Shown: positions 1 to 9,596, counted from the stretch's first letter. The stretch: DNA of 64,000 bases from Sulfitobacter sp. OXR-159 (GCF_034377145.1 NZ_CP139707.1:1311001-1375000); one strand, 5' to 3'. Notes: a model not told the origin generated them from the letters alone. Made by a program: numbers and translations.

Positions 1-2427
1 GCCGCTTGCGGGGCGGCCCTGCGTGCGGGGCTGGCGGCACAGATCAAACGCGGCAAACTGCCGGGGATGACGATGGACGATCTGGCCGACTGCGCGGGCA
101 TGGTTGTCTTTGCCATGGGTAAAATGGGCGCGCGGGAACTGAATTATTCCTCAGACATCGACCTCATTTGCGTCTTTGACGAAAGCCGCTTCGCGCCTGA
201 TGATTTCCACGCCGCCCGCAGCGCCTTCGTCAAGGCGACGCGGGCGATGTCGGGCACATTGAACGACATCACCGCGCAGGGCTACGTCTTTCGCACCGAT
301 CTGCGCCTGCGCCCCGACCCGGCGGTCACCCCCGTTTGCATCGCGATGGAGGCAGCCGAGCGCTACTACGAAAGCCTTGGCCGCACATGGGAGCGCGCGG
401 CCTATATCAAGGCCCGTCCGGCGGTGGGTGATATCGCGGCGGGAAAGGCGTTTTTGCAATCATTGCGCCCCTTCGTCTGGCGCCGCCATCTGGATTTCGC
501 CGCCATCCAAGATGCGCATGACATGCGGCTGGCGATCCGCGAGCACAAGGGCTTGGGCGGCCCGATCACCCTGCCGGGGCATGACATGAAACTGGGGCGG
601 GGCGGCATCCGCGAGATTGAGTTTTTCACCCAGACCCGACAGCTCATCGCCGGGGGCCGCGATGCGGAGTTGCGGCCCCGTGGGACACTGGCAGGGTTGC
701 AGGTGCTGGCCGAGAAGAACTGGGTGCCAAAAGAGGTCGCCGAAACGCTCGGCGATCACTACCGCGCGCATCGCACGGTCGAGCACCGGTTGCAGATGGT
801 GCAAGACGCTCAGACCCACACGCTGCCCCGCAATGATGCCGATTTCGACCGGCTGGCCGCCATGATGGACATGGATGTCGAAGACTTGCGCGCCGATCTT
901 CACGAACGGCTGCAAGCCGTGCACGACCTGATCGAAAGCTTTTTCGCCGCCACGCGGGAGGAGCCCGAAGCCGCCCGCCCGGCGCATCAATTCGACACCT
1001 CTGTGCTGGACCGCTGGCCCAGCTATCCCGCGCTGCGCTCGGAACGGGGGGCGGATATTTTCGGGCGGCTGAAGCCACTGCTGCTGGACCGTTTGGCGCA
1101 ATCTGCCAAACCGGACGAAGGGCTTTTGGCCTTTGACGGTTTCCTCGCTGGCCTGCCCGCCGGGGTGCAGCTTTTCTCGCTCCTGCGGGCCAATCCGCAA
1201 CTGGGCGATCTTTTGGTGGATATCGTCGCCACATCGCCTGCGTTGGCTGCGCATCTGTCGCGCAACTCGGGCGTCTTCGATGCGGTGATTGGGGGTGATT
1301 TCTTTTCGGACTGGCCGGGGCAGACCAAGCTGACCGAAATGTTGCAACAGCATCTCGCGGCAGAGGCCGATTACGAGTTGCGTCTTGATGGCACCCGCCG
1401 TTGGGCGCGCGAATGGCATTTTCGGATCGGCGTGCATCTGCTGCGCGGGCTGATCGACGCGGCCACCGCCGGGCGCCAATATGCCGAGTTGGCCCAAGCG
1501 GTCTTGCAGGCGCTCTGGCCCGTGGTCGTCGATCAATTCGCCACCCGGCATGGCCCGCCGCCGGGACGCGGGGCGGTGATCCTTGGCATGGGCTCGCTTG
1601 GGGCTGGGCGGCTAACGCCGACCTCCGACCTCGATATGCTGGTGATTTATGATGCCGATGGGGTGGACAGTTCCGACGGCCCCAAACCCCTCGCCACGCG
1701 CAGCTATTATGCCCGGCTTACCCAAGCGATGATCACCGCGATGACCGCGCCGATGGCCCAAGGCAAGCTTTACGACATCGACATGCGCCTGCGCCCTTCG
1801 GGCAATCAGGGGCCAGTGGCGACCAGCCTCGCCAGCTTTGAGAGCTACCAGAAAGAGCAGGCTTGGGTCTGGGAGCATCTGGCCCTTACCCGCGCACGGG
1901 TGATCGCGGGGGCAGAGGATCTGGGCCGCGATGTCGAAGCGCTTCGGGCTGAAATCCTCAGCCGCGCCGCCCCGCGCGACAAGGTGCTGGGCGAGGTCGC
2001 GAAGATGCGCCAGCGCATCGCCGCCGCCCGCAGCCCTGCAGGGCCGCTCGACGCCAAGACGGGCGCGGGCCGCTTGCAGGATATCGAACTGTTCGCGCAG
2101 GCAGGCGCGCTTATCGGCGGCACTGGCGCGCGTGAGATCGACGCGGGCCTTGCCGCCGCGCGCGGCGAAAACGTGATTGATGGGCAGGCGGAAGCCGCGC
2201 TTTCGTCGGCCTATACCAACGCATGGACCCTGAATTGCGCTGCGCGTCTGCTGTCTGCCAATCCGATTGATGCGCGGACAATGGGGCAGGCGGGGGCGAG
2301 CTTTCTCTGTCGTGTGTTAGCTTGTGGCGATCTTGCGGCAATGGAGGCCAAGATGCAGGGAGATTACGCCACCGCGGCTCAGATCATCGACGCGGCGCTG
2401 CCCGAGCCGGGGCAAGAGGGGGCATGA
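1..2427 (+). CDS. glnE: Bifunctional glutamine synthetase adenylyltransferase/deadenylase, 5'-truncated by the window
   Basis: GlnE adds AMP to and removes AMP from glutamine synthetase in response to PII, setting cytoplasmic nitrogen assimilation. The reading frame is open from base 1, so the true start lies upstream; 808 residues are visible of roughly 920-950 usual for the family. Two nucleotidyltransferase motifs can be seen: GKMGARELNYSSDIDL near residue 40 (the deadenylylating domain) and GMGSLGAGRLTPTSDLDM near residue 529 (the adenylylating domain), each with the D-x-D metal pair. Helical regions follow both. The stop overlaps the next start (ATGA), implying cotranscription. Identification is firm. 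Confidence 0.96.
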   Translation, partial: AACGAALRAGLAAQIKRGKLPGMTMDDLADCAGMVVFAMGKMGARELNYSSDIDLICVFDESRFAPDDFHAARSAFVKATRAMSGTLNDITAQGYVFRTDLRLRPDPAVTPVCIAMEAAERYYESLGRTWERAAYIKARPAVGDIAAGKAFLQSLRPFVWRRHLDFAAIQDAHDMRLAIREHKGLGGPITLPGHDMKLGRGGIREIEFFTQTRQLIAGGRDAELRPRGTLAGLQVLAEKNWVPKEVAETLGDHYRAHRTVEHRLQMVQDAQTHTLPRNDADFDRLAAMMDMDVEDLRADLHERLQAVHDLIESFFAATREEPEAARPAHQFDTSVLDRWPSYPALRSERGADIFGRLKPLLLDRLAQSAKPDEGLLAFDGFLAGLPAGVQLFSLLRANPQLGDLLVDIVATSPALAAHLSRNSGVFDAVIGGDFFSDWPGQTKLTEMLQQHLAAEADYELRLDGTRRWAREWHFRIGVHLLRGLIDAATAGRQYAELAQAVLQALWPVVVDQFATRHGPPPGRGAVILGMGSLGAGRLTPTSDLDMLVIYDADGVDSSDGPKPLATRSYYARLTQAMITAMTAPMAQGKLYDIDMRLRPSGNQGPVATSLASFESYQKEQAWVWEHLALTRARVIAGAEDLGRDVEALRAEILSRAAPRDKVLGEVAKMRQRIAAARSPAGPLDAKTGAGRLQDIELFAQAGALIGGTGAREIDAGLAAARGENVIDGQAEAALSSAYTNAWTLNCAARLLSANPIDARTMGQAGASFLCRVLACGDLAAMEAKMQGDYATAAQIIDAALPEPGQEGA

Positions 2428-2690
2428 GCGATCCAGATGACCCAAAGGGATTGATCCGCGAATCCTACCGGATGGAGGGGATTGGCTCTGCCGAATGCCG
2501 CAGCATCTTTCTCGACTGGGCGTTGAGCCTGCCGGAAGGCCACGACAACGCAGCCGCCATCACCCGTTTGCTGGAACGCTACGGTGCCGGCGCCGCGGAT
2601 CACCCGATGACCCAAGTGCTGCGCGAGGGGCAGACCACGCTCACCACCCCGCGCCGCCGCGGCGGCTGGCGGGGCAGGGCGCGCAACTGA
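2424..2690 (+). CDS. Small conserved hypothetical protein
   Basis: An 88-residue protein whose ATG overlaps the glnE stop, so it is probably translationally coupled to it. The N-terminal two thirds is acidic and helical (SDPDDPKGLIRESYRMEGIG), and the C-terminus is a basic tail rich in arginine (PRRRGGWRGRARN). No enzyme motif or membrane segment is visible. The downstream methylase gene begins 62 bases later in the same direction. Function unknown; position between glnE and an rRNA methylase gives no clear role. Confidence 0.75.
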   Translation: MSDPDDPKGLIRESYRMEGIGSAECRSIFLDWALSLPEGHDNAAAITRLLERYGAGAADHPMTQVLREGQTTLTTPRRRGGWRGRARN

Positions 2691-2752
2691 CCGCCGATCT
2701 GGGCCTGCGAAACCTCTTTCCCCAGCCGCGCGAACGCAGTACGAGGGGCGCT

Positions 2753-3979
2753 ATGACAACGCGCCAAACCCCCTCCGCCCCGCAGCCTGCCACGCTTCCC
2801 GTGGTGCGCCTTTTGCCCAAGGCCAATGCCCGCGCCATCCGCCACGGCTTTCCTTGGGTCTATGCCAATGAACTGGTCACCGACCGCCGCACGCGGGGGC
2901 TTGCCCCCGGCACGCTGGCGCTGCTGGAAGACGCCGACCGCAAGCCCATGGGGCTGGTCGCGGTCAATCCGACCTCCAAAATCATCGCCCGGATGATCGA
3001 CCAAGACGCAGAGGCGCAGGTGGATCAGGCGTGGTTCGAGGCGCGCGTTAGTCGCGCCCTTGCCCTGCGCAGCCAGCTTTACGATCAACCCTATTACCGC
3101 CTGATCCACGCCGAGGCCGATGGCCTGCCGGGCGTCATCATTGACCGCTTTGGCGATACCTGCGTGATCCAGCCCAACGCCGCTTGGGCCGATACGCTGC
3201 TTGAGCCGCTCGTGGCTGCGCTGCAATCGGTGACCGGCGTGACCAATGTGCTGAAGAACGCCTCTGGCCGCACACGCAAGCTCGAAGGGTTGGACGATGC
3301 CTCGGTCACGGTCGCCGGCACCACGCCCGAAGGCCCGCTGCCGGTGCCGATGAACGGCGCGACCTATATGGCCGACCTTACCGGCGGGCAGAAAACCGGC
3401 CTGTTCTATGACCAACGCCCGAACCACGCCTTTGCCGCCAATCTGGCGCGCAATGGGGCACGGGTGCTGGATGTCTTTGCCCATGTCGGCGGCTTCTCCC
3501 TCGCCGCTCTGGCGAATGGCGCGTCATCGGCACTGGCCGTCGACGGCTCCGCCCCCGCGTTGGAACTGGCCGAAGCCGGGGCCGCCGCAATGAACATGCA
3601 AGACCGTTTCGCGACCCGCCAAGGCGATGCCTTTGACGTGCTGACCGCCCTGCGCGATGAGGGCGAGACCTTTGACGTGGTGATCTGCGATCCGCCCGCC
3701 TTTGCCCCCTCGCGCCAAGCGGTCGACGCGGGGCTGCGTGCCTATGAGCGTGTCGCACGTCTTTCGGCGCAGCTGGTGGCGGAGAACGGGATTCTGGGCC
3801 TCTGCTCTTGCTCGCATGCCGCCGACCTGAACCAGTTCCGCACCGCCTCCGTGCGCGGCATTGGCCGGGCCGGGCGTCGCGCCATGCTGCTGCACACCGG
3901 CTTTGCCGGGGCGGACCACCCGCAACTGCCGCAGTTGGCGGAAAGCGGCTACCTCAAGTCGCTGTTCTTCCGCCTGTGA
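2753..3979 (+). CDS. Class I rRNA large subunit methyltransferase, RlmI-like
   Basis: Predicted SAM-dependent RNA cytosine-C5 methylase of 408 residues, acting on rRNA. Order of domains: a PUA-like N-terminus (HGFPWVYANELV near residue 33), a central RlmI-type domain, and a C-terminal Rossmann fold with the SAM loop VLDVFAHVGGFSLAAL and the catalytic-site motif ICDPPAFAPSR; a CSCSHA segment follows and holds the expected catalytic cysteine. The ATG at 2753 was chosen because the PUA domain follows directly; the frame is open further upstream but overlaps the preceding gene. In Rhodobacter nomenclature, as I recall it, this is the RSP_2647-type methylase, next to the same PIN protein as here. 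Confidence 0.88.
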   Translation: MTTRQTPSAPQPATLPVVRLLPKANARAIRHGFPWVYANELVTDRRTRGLAPGTLALLEDADRKPMGLVAVNPTSKIIARMIDQDAEAQVDQAWFEARVSRALALRSQLYDQPYYRLIHAEADGLPGVIIDRFGDTCVIQPNAAWADTLLEPLVAALQSVTGVTNVLKNASGRTRKLEGLDDASVTVAGTTPEGPLPVPMNGATYMADLTGGQKTGLFYDQRPNHAFAANLARNGARVLDVFAHVGGFSLAALANGASSALAVDGSAPALELAEAGAAAMNMQDRFATRQGDAFDVLTALRDEGETFDVVICDPPAFAPSRQAVDAGLRAYERVARLSAQLVAENGILGLCSCSHAADLNQFRTASVRGIGRAGRRAMLLHTGFAGADHPQLPQLAESGYLKSLFFRL

Positions 3980-4530
3980 TGGAAACGCGCCCCCGCGTGC
4001 TGATCGACACCTGCGTGCTCTACCCCACGGTGATGCGCGAAATGGTGTTGGGTGTGGCAGCAAGGGGCGCGTTCGAGCCGGTCTGGTCGGCGCGTATCTT
4101 AGAAGAATGGGCCCGCGCGGCGATCAAGCTTGGGCCCACGGGCGAAGCACAAGCGCGGGCCGAGATCGCACTGCTGCGCGGCAACTGGCCGGGGGCCGAA
4201 CGCGCGGCCTCCCCCAGCCTACAGGCGCGGCTTTGGCTGCCGGATGAGAATGACATTCATGTGCTGGCCGTCGCCGTGGCCAGCAGCGCCGATATAATCC
4301 TGACGCTCAACGCAAAGGATTTCCCCCGCCAGATCCTCGCTGAAGAGGGCCTGAGCCGGGCCGATCCTGACAGCTATCTGCATGGGATTTGGCAAGCGAC
4401 ACCGGAATTGGTCGCCCCCGTGGCCGACGCCGTCTTGCAAGAGGCGCGGCGGCTGTCGGGCGAGCAATGGGAGATGCGCGCTCTGCTGAAAAAGGCACGG
4501 CTGCCGCGGCTGGCAAAGGCTCTGGCCTAG
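3979..4530 (+). CDS. PIN-domain protein (putative ribonuclease)
   Basis: 183 residues with a PIN-type nuclease pattern: an aspartate at the end of the first strand (VLIDTCVLYPTVMRE), a mid-domain LPDENDIHVLAVA stretch with acidic residues, and LTLNAKDFP near residue 112, which supplies the later acidic position. PIN domains cleave single-stranded RNA with Mg2+. The ATG shares a base with the methylase stop (TGATG), so the two are coupled. No antitoxin gene is adjacent, so it is probably a housekeeping PIN protein (RSP_2648-like) rather than a VapC toxin. Its stop overlaps the convergent protease gene by three bases. Confidence 0.8.
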   Translation: METRPRVLIDTCVLYPTVMREMVLGVAARGAFEPVWSARILEEWARAAIKLGPTGEAQARAEIALLRGNWPGAERAASPSLQARLWLPDENDIHVLAVAVASSADIILTLNAKDFPRQILAEEGLSRADPDSYLHGIWQATPELVAPVADAVLQEARRLSGEQWEMRALLKKARLPRLAKALA

Positions 4531-5210
4531 CCCTCCCACCGCAGTTGCAGCTTGCGCAACGCGGCGACACGTTCGTCTGTCTTGGGGTGGCTCAGCAGCC
4601 AAGCGGGCGGGCGTCCCGCGCCGTTCTGGCTTAGCGCGTCCAACTTCTCGAACAGGGAAATCTGTGGGCCGATGCCGATGCCCGCTTTGGTCAGCAAGGC
4701 GGCGGCATAGGCGTCGGCCTCATACTCATCCCCGCGTGAGAGGCGGGCAGCCAGCAGGCTGGTCAGCCCGTTTGCGATTAGCACACCGATCCCGGGAATG
4801 ATCCGCCCCAGCACCATCGCCAGCGCCGTGCGCAGGGCGTTTTGACCCGAGAAATCGATCATCCGCCGCCGCGAATGGCCAAGCGCCACATGGCCCAACT
4901 CATGCGCGATGACGCTCGCCAATTCCTCCGCCGTTACAGCGCCTTGACGGAACTTGTTGTAAAATCCGCGGGTGATGAAAATGCGCCCATCGGGGGCTGC
5001 CAGCCCGTTGACCGGTTCGATCTCATAAAGATGCACCTTGATGCGCGGCAGGTCCAACGCCTTGGCCATCTTTGCGCTCATGTCGTTGAGTTTGGGGTCC
5101 ACCAAGGGGGTCGATTTCGCGTCCAACTCGCGCGCCGTGCGCCAAGCGGAAAAACGATACATGGCCAGCGCGTAAAGGATGGCAAGCAGAATGGGGAGAA
5201 AGCGGATCAT
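4527..5210 (-). CDS. M48-family zinc metalloprotease (HtpX-like)
   Basis: 227-residue membrane-anchored protease. The start at MIRFLPILLAILYALAMYRF gives an N-terminal membrane anchor directly. The zinc motif HELGHVALGHS lies near residue 119, with a downstream glutamate in SRGDEYEADAYAA as third ligand, the usual HExxH plus E arrangement of M48 enzymes that degrade misfolded membrane proteins. A longer frame upstream would add 14 residues before the hydrophobic stretch and is less likely. The gene converges on the PIN gene with a CTAG overlap. Confidence 0.88.
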   Translation of the reverse strand: MIRFLPILLAILYALAMYRFSAWRTARELDAKSTPLVDPKLNDMSAKMAKALDLPRIKVHLYEIEPVNGLAAPDGRIFITRGFYNKFRQGAVTAEELASVIAHELGHVALGHSRRRMIDFSGQNALRTALAMVLGRIIPGIGVLIANGLTSLLAARLSRGDEYEADAYAAALLTKAGIGIGPQISLFEKLDALSQNGAGRPPAWLLSHPKTDERVAALRKLQLRWEG

Positions 5211-5283
5211 GCCCGCAATATGGGCAGGCCGAGAGCCGGGGGCAAGCGGCACAAGGCCGCGCCCCCGGTTTCATGTCATGCGA

Positions 5284-5715
5284 TCAGACGAGTTTTGCGT
5301 CCATCGTGATCTCGGCGGTCAGCAGCTTGGAGATCGGGCAGTTCTCCTTGGCGGTCTTTGCGGCTTTCTCGAAGTCCTCTTGGCTCGCGCCGGGAATTTT
5401 TGCTTCGACCGTCAGATGCACTTTGGGCACGTGGAAGCCGCCGTCTTTTTCTTCCAGATGCACTTCTGCCTTTGTCTCGATGCTGTCGGGCGTCAGGTCG
5501 CTTTGCCCAAGGATCATCGACAGCGCCATGGAGAAACAAGACGCGTGGGCAGCACCGATCAGCTCTTCTGGGTTGGTGCCTTCCTTGCCTTCGAAACGGG
5601 TGTTGAAGCCATAGGGCTGGTCAGACAGCACACCACTTTGGGTTGAGACATGGCCCTTGCCCTCTTTGAGCGAGCCTTCCCATTTTGCGCTGCCGGTTTT
5701 TACGATCGAAGCCAT
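5284..5715 (-). CDS. OsmC/Ohr-family protein
   Basis: 143 residues. OsmC proteins reduce organic hydroperoxides in the cytoplasm with a cysteine pair. One cysteine is visible in the expected place (AAHASCFSMALSMILG, around residue 60) and a second, in KENCPISKLL near residue 127, matches the C-terminal resolving position. The NPEELIGAAHASCF stretch is typical of the OsmC subgroup. It stands alone, between the protease and VWA genes on the same strand. Confident family call; substrate not deducible. Confidence 0.9.
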   Translation of the reverse strand: MASIVKTGSAKWEGSLKEGKGHVSTQSGVLSDQPYGFNTRFEGKEGTNPEELIGAAHASCFSMALSMILGQSDLTPDSIETKAEVHLEEKDGGFHVPKVHLTVEAKIPGASQEDFEKAAKTAKENCPISKLLTAEITMDAKLV

Positions 5716-5789
5716 TGGAATATCCTTTCACTGAGCTTGCGTTCGTCCCCTCAACTGGCGCAGGGCGGAAAGGTTTCAAGGCCGAGCGT

Positions 5790-6980
5790 TCAAGATCGCG
5801 TCATGGTCTTGATGCCCCGGCTCAGCCCTTCGAGGGTCATCGGCACCATGGCCCCGGGGCCGAAAATCTCTTGGATCATCGCGATCGACTGGGTGTAGCC
5901 CCATTGCCGTTCCGGCACCGGGTTGATCCACAGATGGTTGGGCCATTGATCCCGCGCCCGGGCGAGCCATGTGGCACCGGCCTCCGCGTTCCAATGCTCA
6001 TTCGCGCCGCCGGGATAGGCGATCTCATAGGGCGACATGGAGGCGTCACCGACGAAGATGCATTTATAATCAGAGCCGTAGCTGCGCAGCACCTCATGGG
6101 TGGGGATCTGCGCGTCCCAGCGGCGGCGGTTGTCGCGCCAGACGCCTTCGTAGAGGCAGTTGTGGAAATAGAAATGCTCAAGATGTTTGAACTCGCCCCG
6201 CGCCGCGCTGAACAACTCTTCAACGACCTTCACATGCGGATCCATGGAGCCGCCGATGTCGAGAAACAGCAGCACTTTCACGGCATTGCGCCGCTCTGGC
6301 CGGGTTTTCACATCCAGATAGCCATGCTCTGCCGTGGCGCGGATGGTGCCGTTCAGGTCGAACTCTTCCGCCGCCCCGTCGCGTGCCCAACGGCGCAAGC
6401 GCTTCAGCGCAAGTTTGATGTTGCGTGTGCCGATCTCGACGTTGTCATCCAGATTGCGGAACTCGCGCTTGTCCCAGACCTTGACCGCGCGCTGGTGGCG
6501 GCTTTCCTTTTGGCCGATCCGCACACCTTCGGGGTTGTAGCCATAAGCGCCGAAAGGCGAAGTGCCCGCCGTGCCGACCCATTTCGAGCCGCCCTGATGC
6601 CGACCCTTTTGCTCTTCGAGCCGCTTTTTCAGCGTTTCCATCAGCTTGTCGAACCCGCCCATGGCTTCGATCTCGGCCTTTTCTTCTTCGCTCAAGTGCT
6701 TTTCGGCCATCTTGCGCAGCCAGTCTTCGGGTAGGTCCACGGCCTCGAGAACATCATCAAGGCTGATGTTCTCCAGCCCCTTAAAGGCCGCTGCAAAGGC
6801 GCGGTCGAACTTGTCGATGTTACGCTCGTCTTTGACCATCGACACGCGGGCGAGGTAGTAAAACGCCTCCACGTCATAGGTGGCCAGCCCCGCCTTCATG
6901 CCTTCGAGAAATGCCAGAAACTCGCGCAGCGAGACCGGAACACCGTGGCGGCGGAGCTGATCGAAGAACGGCAGAAACAT
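5790..6980 (-). CDS. CoxE-type VWA-domain protein
   Basis: 396 residues with a C-terminal von Willebrand A domain of the CoxE type. The metal site in VLLFLDIGGSMDPH reads D-x-G-x-S, a variant of the usual D-x-S-x-S. The N-terminal half (LPFFDQLRRHGVPVSLREFL) is the conserved helical part of the family. Such proteins work with MoxR ATPases as metallochaperone or remodelling pairs; the MoxR gene lies at 8757-9596 on the same strand, separated by a DUF2927 gene and a small membrane protein. The start overlaps the stop of the 56-residue gene upstream (TGATG). Client protein unknown. Confidence 0.87.
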   Translation of the reverse strand: MFLPFFDQLRRHGVPVSLREFLAFLEGMKAGLATYDVEAFYYLARVSMVKDERNIDKFDRAFAAAFKGLENISLDDVLEAVDLPEDWLRKMAEKHLSEEEKAEIEAMGGFDKLMETLKKRLEEQKGRHQGGSKWVGTAGTSPFGAYGYNPEGVRIGQKESRHQRAVKVWDKREFRNLDDNVEIGTRNIKLALKRLRRWARDGAAEEFDLNGTIRATAEHGYLDVKTRPERRNAVKVLLFLDIGGSMDPHVKVVEELFSAARGEFKHLEHFYFHNCLYEGVWRDNRRRWDAQIPTHEVLRSYGSDYKCIFVGDASMSPYEIAYPGGANEHWNAEAGATWLARARDQWPNHLWINPVPERQWGYTQSIAMIQEIFGPGAMVPMTLEGLSRGIKTMTRS

Positions 6981-7150
6981 CAGAGGCTCAGCGCGCGGTC
7001 CAGAAGAACCGTGGCGATCATGCCGACGATCAGGAAGGCAAAGCCGTAGCCCGTTGCATATTGCGCGATGTCTTTGCGGTTGCCGCCACGTTTGCGGGCC
7101 GTCAGCCCGCCGATTACCGCGCCGATCAATGCCAATCCGAGTGCTATCAT
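6980..7150 (-). CDS. Small two-segment membrane protein
   Basis: A 56-residue protein with two hydrophobic stretches (MIALGLALIGAVIGGL and GFAFLIVGMIATVLL) joined by a basic loop (TARKRGGNRKDIAQ), so probably two membrane spans with the loop in the cytoplasm. Its TGA shares its last base with the VWA ATG, the tight coupling expected of a real gene. No known family recognised. It may anchor or assist the VWA/MoxR system, but that is inference from position only. Confidence 0.65.
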   Translation of the reverse strand: MIALGLALIGAVIGGLTARKRGGNRKDIAQYATGYGFAFLIVGMIATVLLDRALSL

Positions 7151-7177
7151 AACCTATTGCCCGTCTATTTTGCGGGC

Positions 7178-8548
7178 CTATCCATTGCGCGGGTTCAGGG
7201 ACGCGATCTCGCGCAGCTTGGCCCGCACGGCCCAGTCAGGGCCAAAGCCGTATCGCGCCCAGCCGATGCTGTCCAGCCTGACGCGGCGCGCCTCAATGCC
7301 GCGGCCTTCGATCTCCAGCGCTTCGGCCTTGAGCAGCATGAGCGTGGCCAGAAGGGCGGCGTTTTCGCTGACCTCGGCGATGGGAAGATGCGGCTCGATC
7401 AAGGCAAGTGCGCCGGCCCCATCGCCGATGGTCACCGCATAGCCCGCGCGCTGTGTGGCGACATAGGCGCGGTGCAGCGTGGTGCCGGGGGTGCGGGAAT
7501 AGAGGGTGTCTGCCATCTGGTAATGTGTCTGCGCGGCGGCCGGGTCGGTCATCTGGGTGACGCGGCCCATGGCGTAATGCGAAAAGGCGTGGCGATTGTC
7601 CTGCCAACCCTGCGCTTGGGCGATGCGCAGTGCGTCTTGGGCTGCAGACATCCGGGCGTTGCGGCCCACGTCGCGGCCAAGGGCCGTCTGGATGGCGCGG
7701 CTCCAGACCTGCGGCGTGGCGCGCGCGGGGCGGGGGGCAACGGTGCCGCCGCCGGGGTTCAGCCGCGCCAAAATGCCCGGCAGGCGCGCGGCGACTTCGT
7801 CGCGGGTCATGCCAGAGCGCAGCGCCGGGTCATTGTAGATGCGCAGCACCAGCATGTCGAAACCGGTCAGCACCGTATGCACGTTGTCGTCGTTAAAGAC
7901 CGAGTCCGGCAAGCGGTATAGATCGTTCAGCGGTCCAAGCGCTTGGGCCAATTCCTCATGCAGGCAGTCGCGGCTTTCTTGCGGGCTTACGTCGTTGGGC
8001 AGGAAAATCGCCAGTTTGCGCCGCTCGGTCAGGCGGGTCCAATCGGTGGCGGCGGAGCGCCTCGTGCGGCGGTACTCTTCAACTGTGCTGACATTTGGCA
8101 CCACGAAACAGGCCGCCTGCGGCAAGAGCCGCCGGATCTGGCTGCGGTTCACCGCTTGAATGGTGATGCTCGCCTCTCCGCCCGTGACCTCACGCAGTTC
8201 CATCCCGGCTTCCCGGCGCAGGCGTGCCAGCAGCCGCGCAAGGTCCGGCCCTAAGGTCGCGGGCGGTTGCCCCAGAACGCGCAGGGTAATCGGCCCCTCA
8301 AAACGGGTCAGCACGGGCAGGGCGCGGCCGCTTTCCATCCGGAAGGACAGATCAAGGAAATCTTCGGCCAAGGCAGTATTCGACACATGCGGCGCAGTCG
8401 GGCGGGCTTGGGCGAACTGCTTCATCGGGGGCAGGGTGCTGTCGGCGATCACCGCGCGGGTCGCGACCTCGGAGTGAGAGGCCGGCACGCAGGCGTTCAG
8501 CAACATCATCAGCGGCAGGATCAGCCGCGCCTTTACCCCGCGCCTCAT
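7178..8548 (-). CDS. DUF2927-domain lipoprotein
   Basis: 456 residues starting with a lipoprotein signal peptide: basic MRRGVKAR, hydrophobic LILPLMMLL, and the lipobox LNAC, so it is likely attached to a membrane on the periplasmic side. The DUF2927 core spans about residues 90-260 and includes the typical segment DCLHEELAQALGPLNDLYRL, which resembles a degenerate metalloprotease helix (HEELAQ). The C-terminal 180 residues look like helical repeats. It sits between VWA/small-membrane genes and MoxR on the same strand. Function unknown. Confidence 0.85.
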   Translation of the reverse strand: MRRGVKARLILPLMMLLNACVPASHSEVATRAVIADSTLPPMKQFAQARPTAPHVSNTALAEDFLDLSFRMESGRALPVLTRFEGPITLRVLGQPPATLGPDLARLLARLRREAGMELREVTGGEASITIQAVNRSQIRRLLPQAACFVVPNVSTVEEYRRTRRSAATDWTRLTERRKLAIFLPNDVSPQESRDCLHEELAQALGPLNDLYRLPDSVFNDDNVHTVLTGFDMLVLRIYNDPALRSGMTRDEVAARLPGILARLNPGGGTVAPRPARATPQVWSRAIQTALGRDVGRNARMSAAQDALRIAQAQGWQDNRHAFSHYAMGRVTQMTDPAAAQTHYQMADTLYSRTPGTTLHRAYVATQRAGYAVTIGDGAGALALIEPHLPIAEVSENAALLATLMLLKAEALEIEGRGIEARRVRLDSIGWARYGFGPDWAVRAKLREIASLNPRNG

Positions 8549-8756
8549 GCGCTTGGGCCTTTGCGCGACCTATTCCGCTGTGATCTATCGCAAACTGCGC
8601 ATGGCGCTGCCGCTGTCTGTCCTTGCATTTGCCTGCCCCATCGGTCGTTTAAACCCGGGTCTTGGTGCCCGTGATTGACCTCAGCCTAGGCAGGCGAAAA
8701 TTCAAAAGCGAGGAAAATACCCGCTTTTGACGTAAAGTCGCATGGGTGTTGCCGCT

Positions 8757-9596
8757 CTACCGCTGGCGGCGCGCCATAAAGGCCAGCCGCTCAAACAGAT
8801 GCACATCCTGCTCGTTTTTCAGCAGCGCACCATGCAATTTGGGCAGGGCGTTGGGGCCATCCTTGGCCAGATCCTCGGCGTCCATATCCTCGGCCAGCAG
8901 CAGTTTCAGCCAGTCCAGCACCTCGGAGGTCGAGGGTTTTTTCTTTAGCCCCTGTTGCTCACGGATTTCGTAGAACTGCGTTAGCGCCATGGTCAGCAAC
9001 TGCTGCTTGATGCCCGGATGGTGCACTTCGACGATTTGCTTGAGCGTCTCCATCTCTGGAAAACGGATGTAGTGAAAGAAACAGCGGCGCAGGAAAGCGT
9101 CGGGCAGTTCTTTTTCATTGTTGGAGGTGATGATGACGATGGGGCGTTGGCGCGCCCGGATCGTCTCGCCCGTCTCATAGACAAAGAACTCCATCTTATC
9201 GAGTTCCTGCAACAGGTCGTTGGGGAATTCGATATCGGCTTTGTCGATCTCGTCGATCAGCAGCACGACTTTTTCATCGGCATCAAACGCCTGCCAAAGC
9301 TTGCCCTTGCGGATGTAGTTCTTGACGTCATGCACGCGCTCATCGCCCAATTGGCTGTCGCGCAGGCGGTTCACGGCGTCGTATTCGTAAAGCCCCTGTT
9401 GCGCGCGTGTGGTCGATTTGATGTTCCACTCGATCATGCGCAGACCCAAGGCATCGCTGACCTGCCGCGCCAATTCGGTTTTGCCGGTGCCCGGCTCGCC
9501 TTTCACAAGAAGCGGACGCTCCAATGTAACCGCCGCGTTAACGGCAATTTTCAGGTCATCGGTAGCGACGTAGTCTTTGGTGCCTTGAAATTTCAT
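8757..9596 (-). CDS. MoxR-family AAA+ ATPase
   Basis: 279 residues. Walker A GEPGTGKTELA near residue 37, Walker B VVLLIDEIDKAD near residue 110, and sensor-1 region IVIITSNNEKELPDAFLRRC near residue 152 are all present. MoxR ATPases remodel partner complexes together with CoxE-type VWA proteins, and one is encoded at 5790-6980. The 207 bases upstream of the DUF2927 gene separate that gene from this one, so they may have separate promoters. Strong call; partner substrate unknown. Confidence 0.92.
   Translation of the reverse strand: MKFQGTKDYVATDDLKIAVNAAVTLERPLLVKGEPGTGKTELARQVSDALGLRMIEWNIKSTTRAQQGLYEYDAVNRLRDSQLGDERVHDVKNYIRKGKLWQAFDADEKVVLLIDEIDKADIEFPNDLLQELDKMEFFVYETGETIRARQRPIVIITSNNEKELPDAFLRRCFFHYIRFPEMETLKQIVEVHHPGIKQQLLTMALTQFYEIREQQGLKKKPSTSEVLDWLKLLLAEDMDAEDLAKDGPNALPKLHGALLKNEQDVHLFERLAFMARRQR

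Noticed and set aside
460..1551. 363-codon open frame antisense to glnE
   Set aside because: High GC and codon bias of the real gene leave the opposite strand open; no ribosome site and no protein-like pattern.
3979..4530. PIN protein as a VapC toxin
   Set aside because: No antitoxin gene upstream or downstream; it is coupled to an rRNA methylase in a host operon.
5685..6734. 349-codon open frame antisense to the VWA gene
   Set aside because: Mirrors the VWA coding frame; composition rich in R, H and P as usual for shadow frames.
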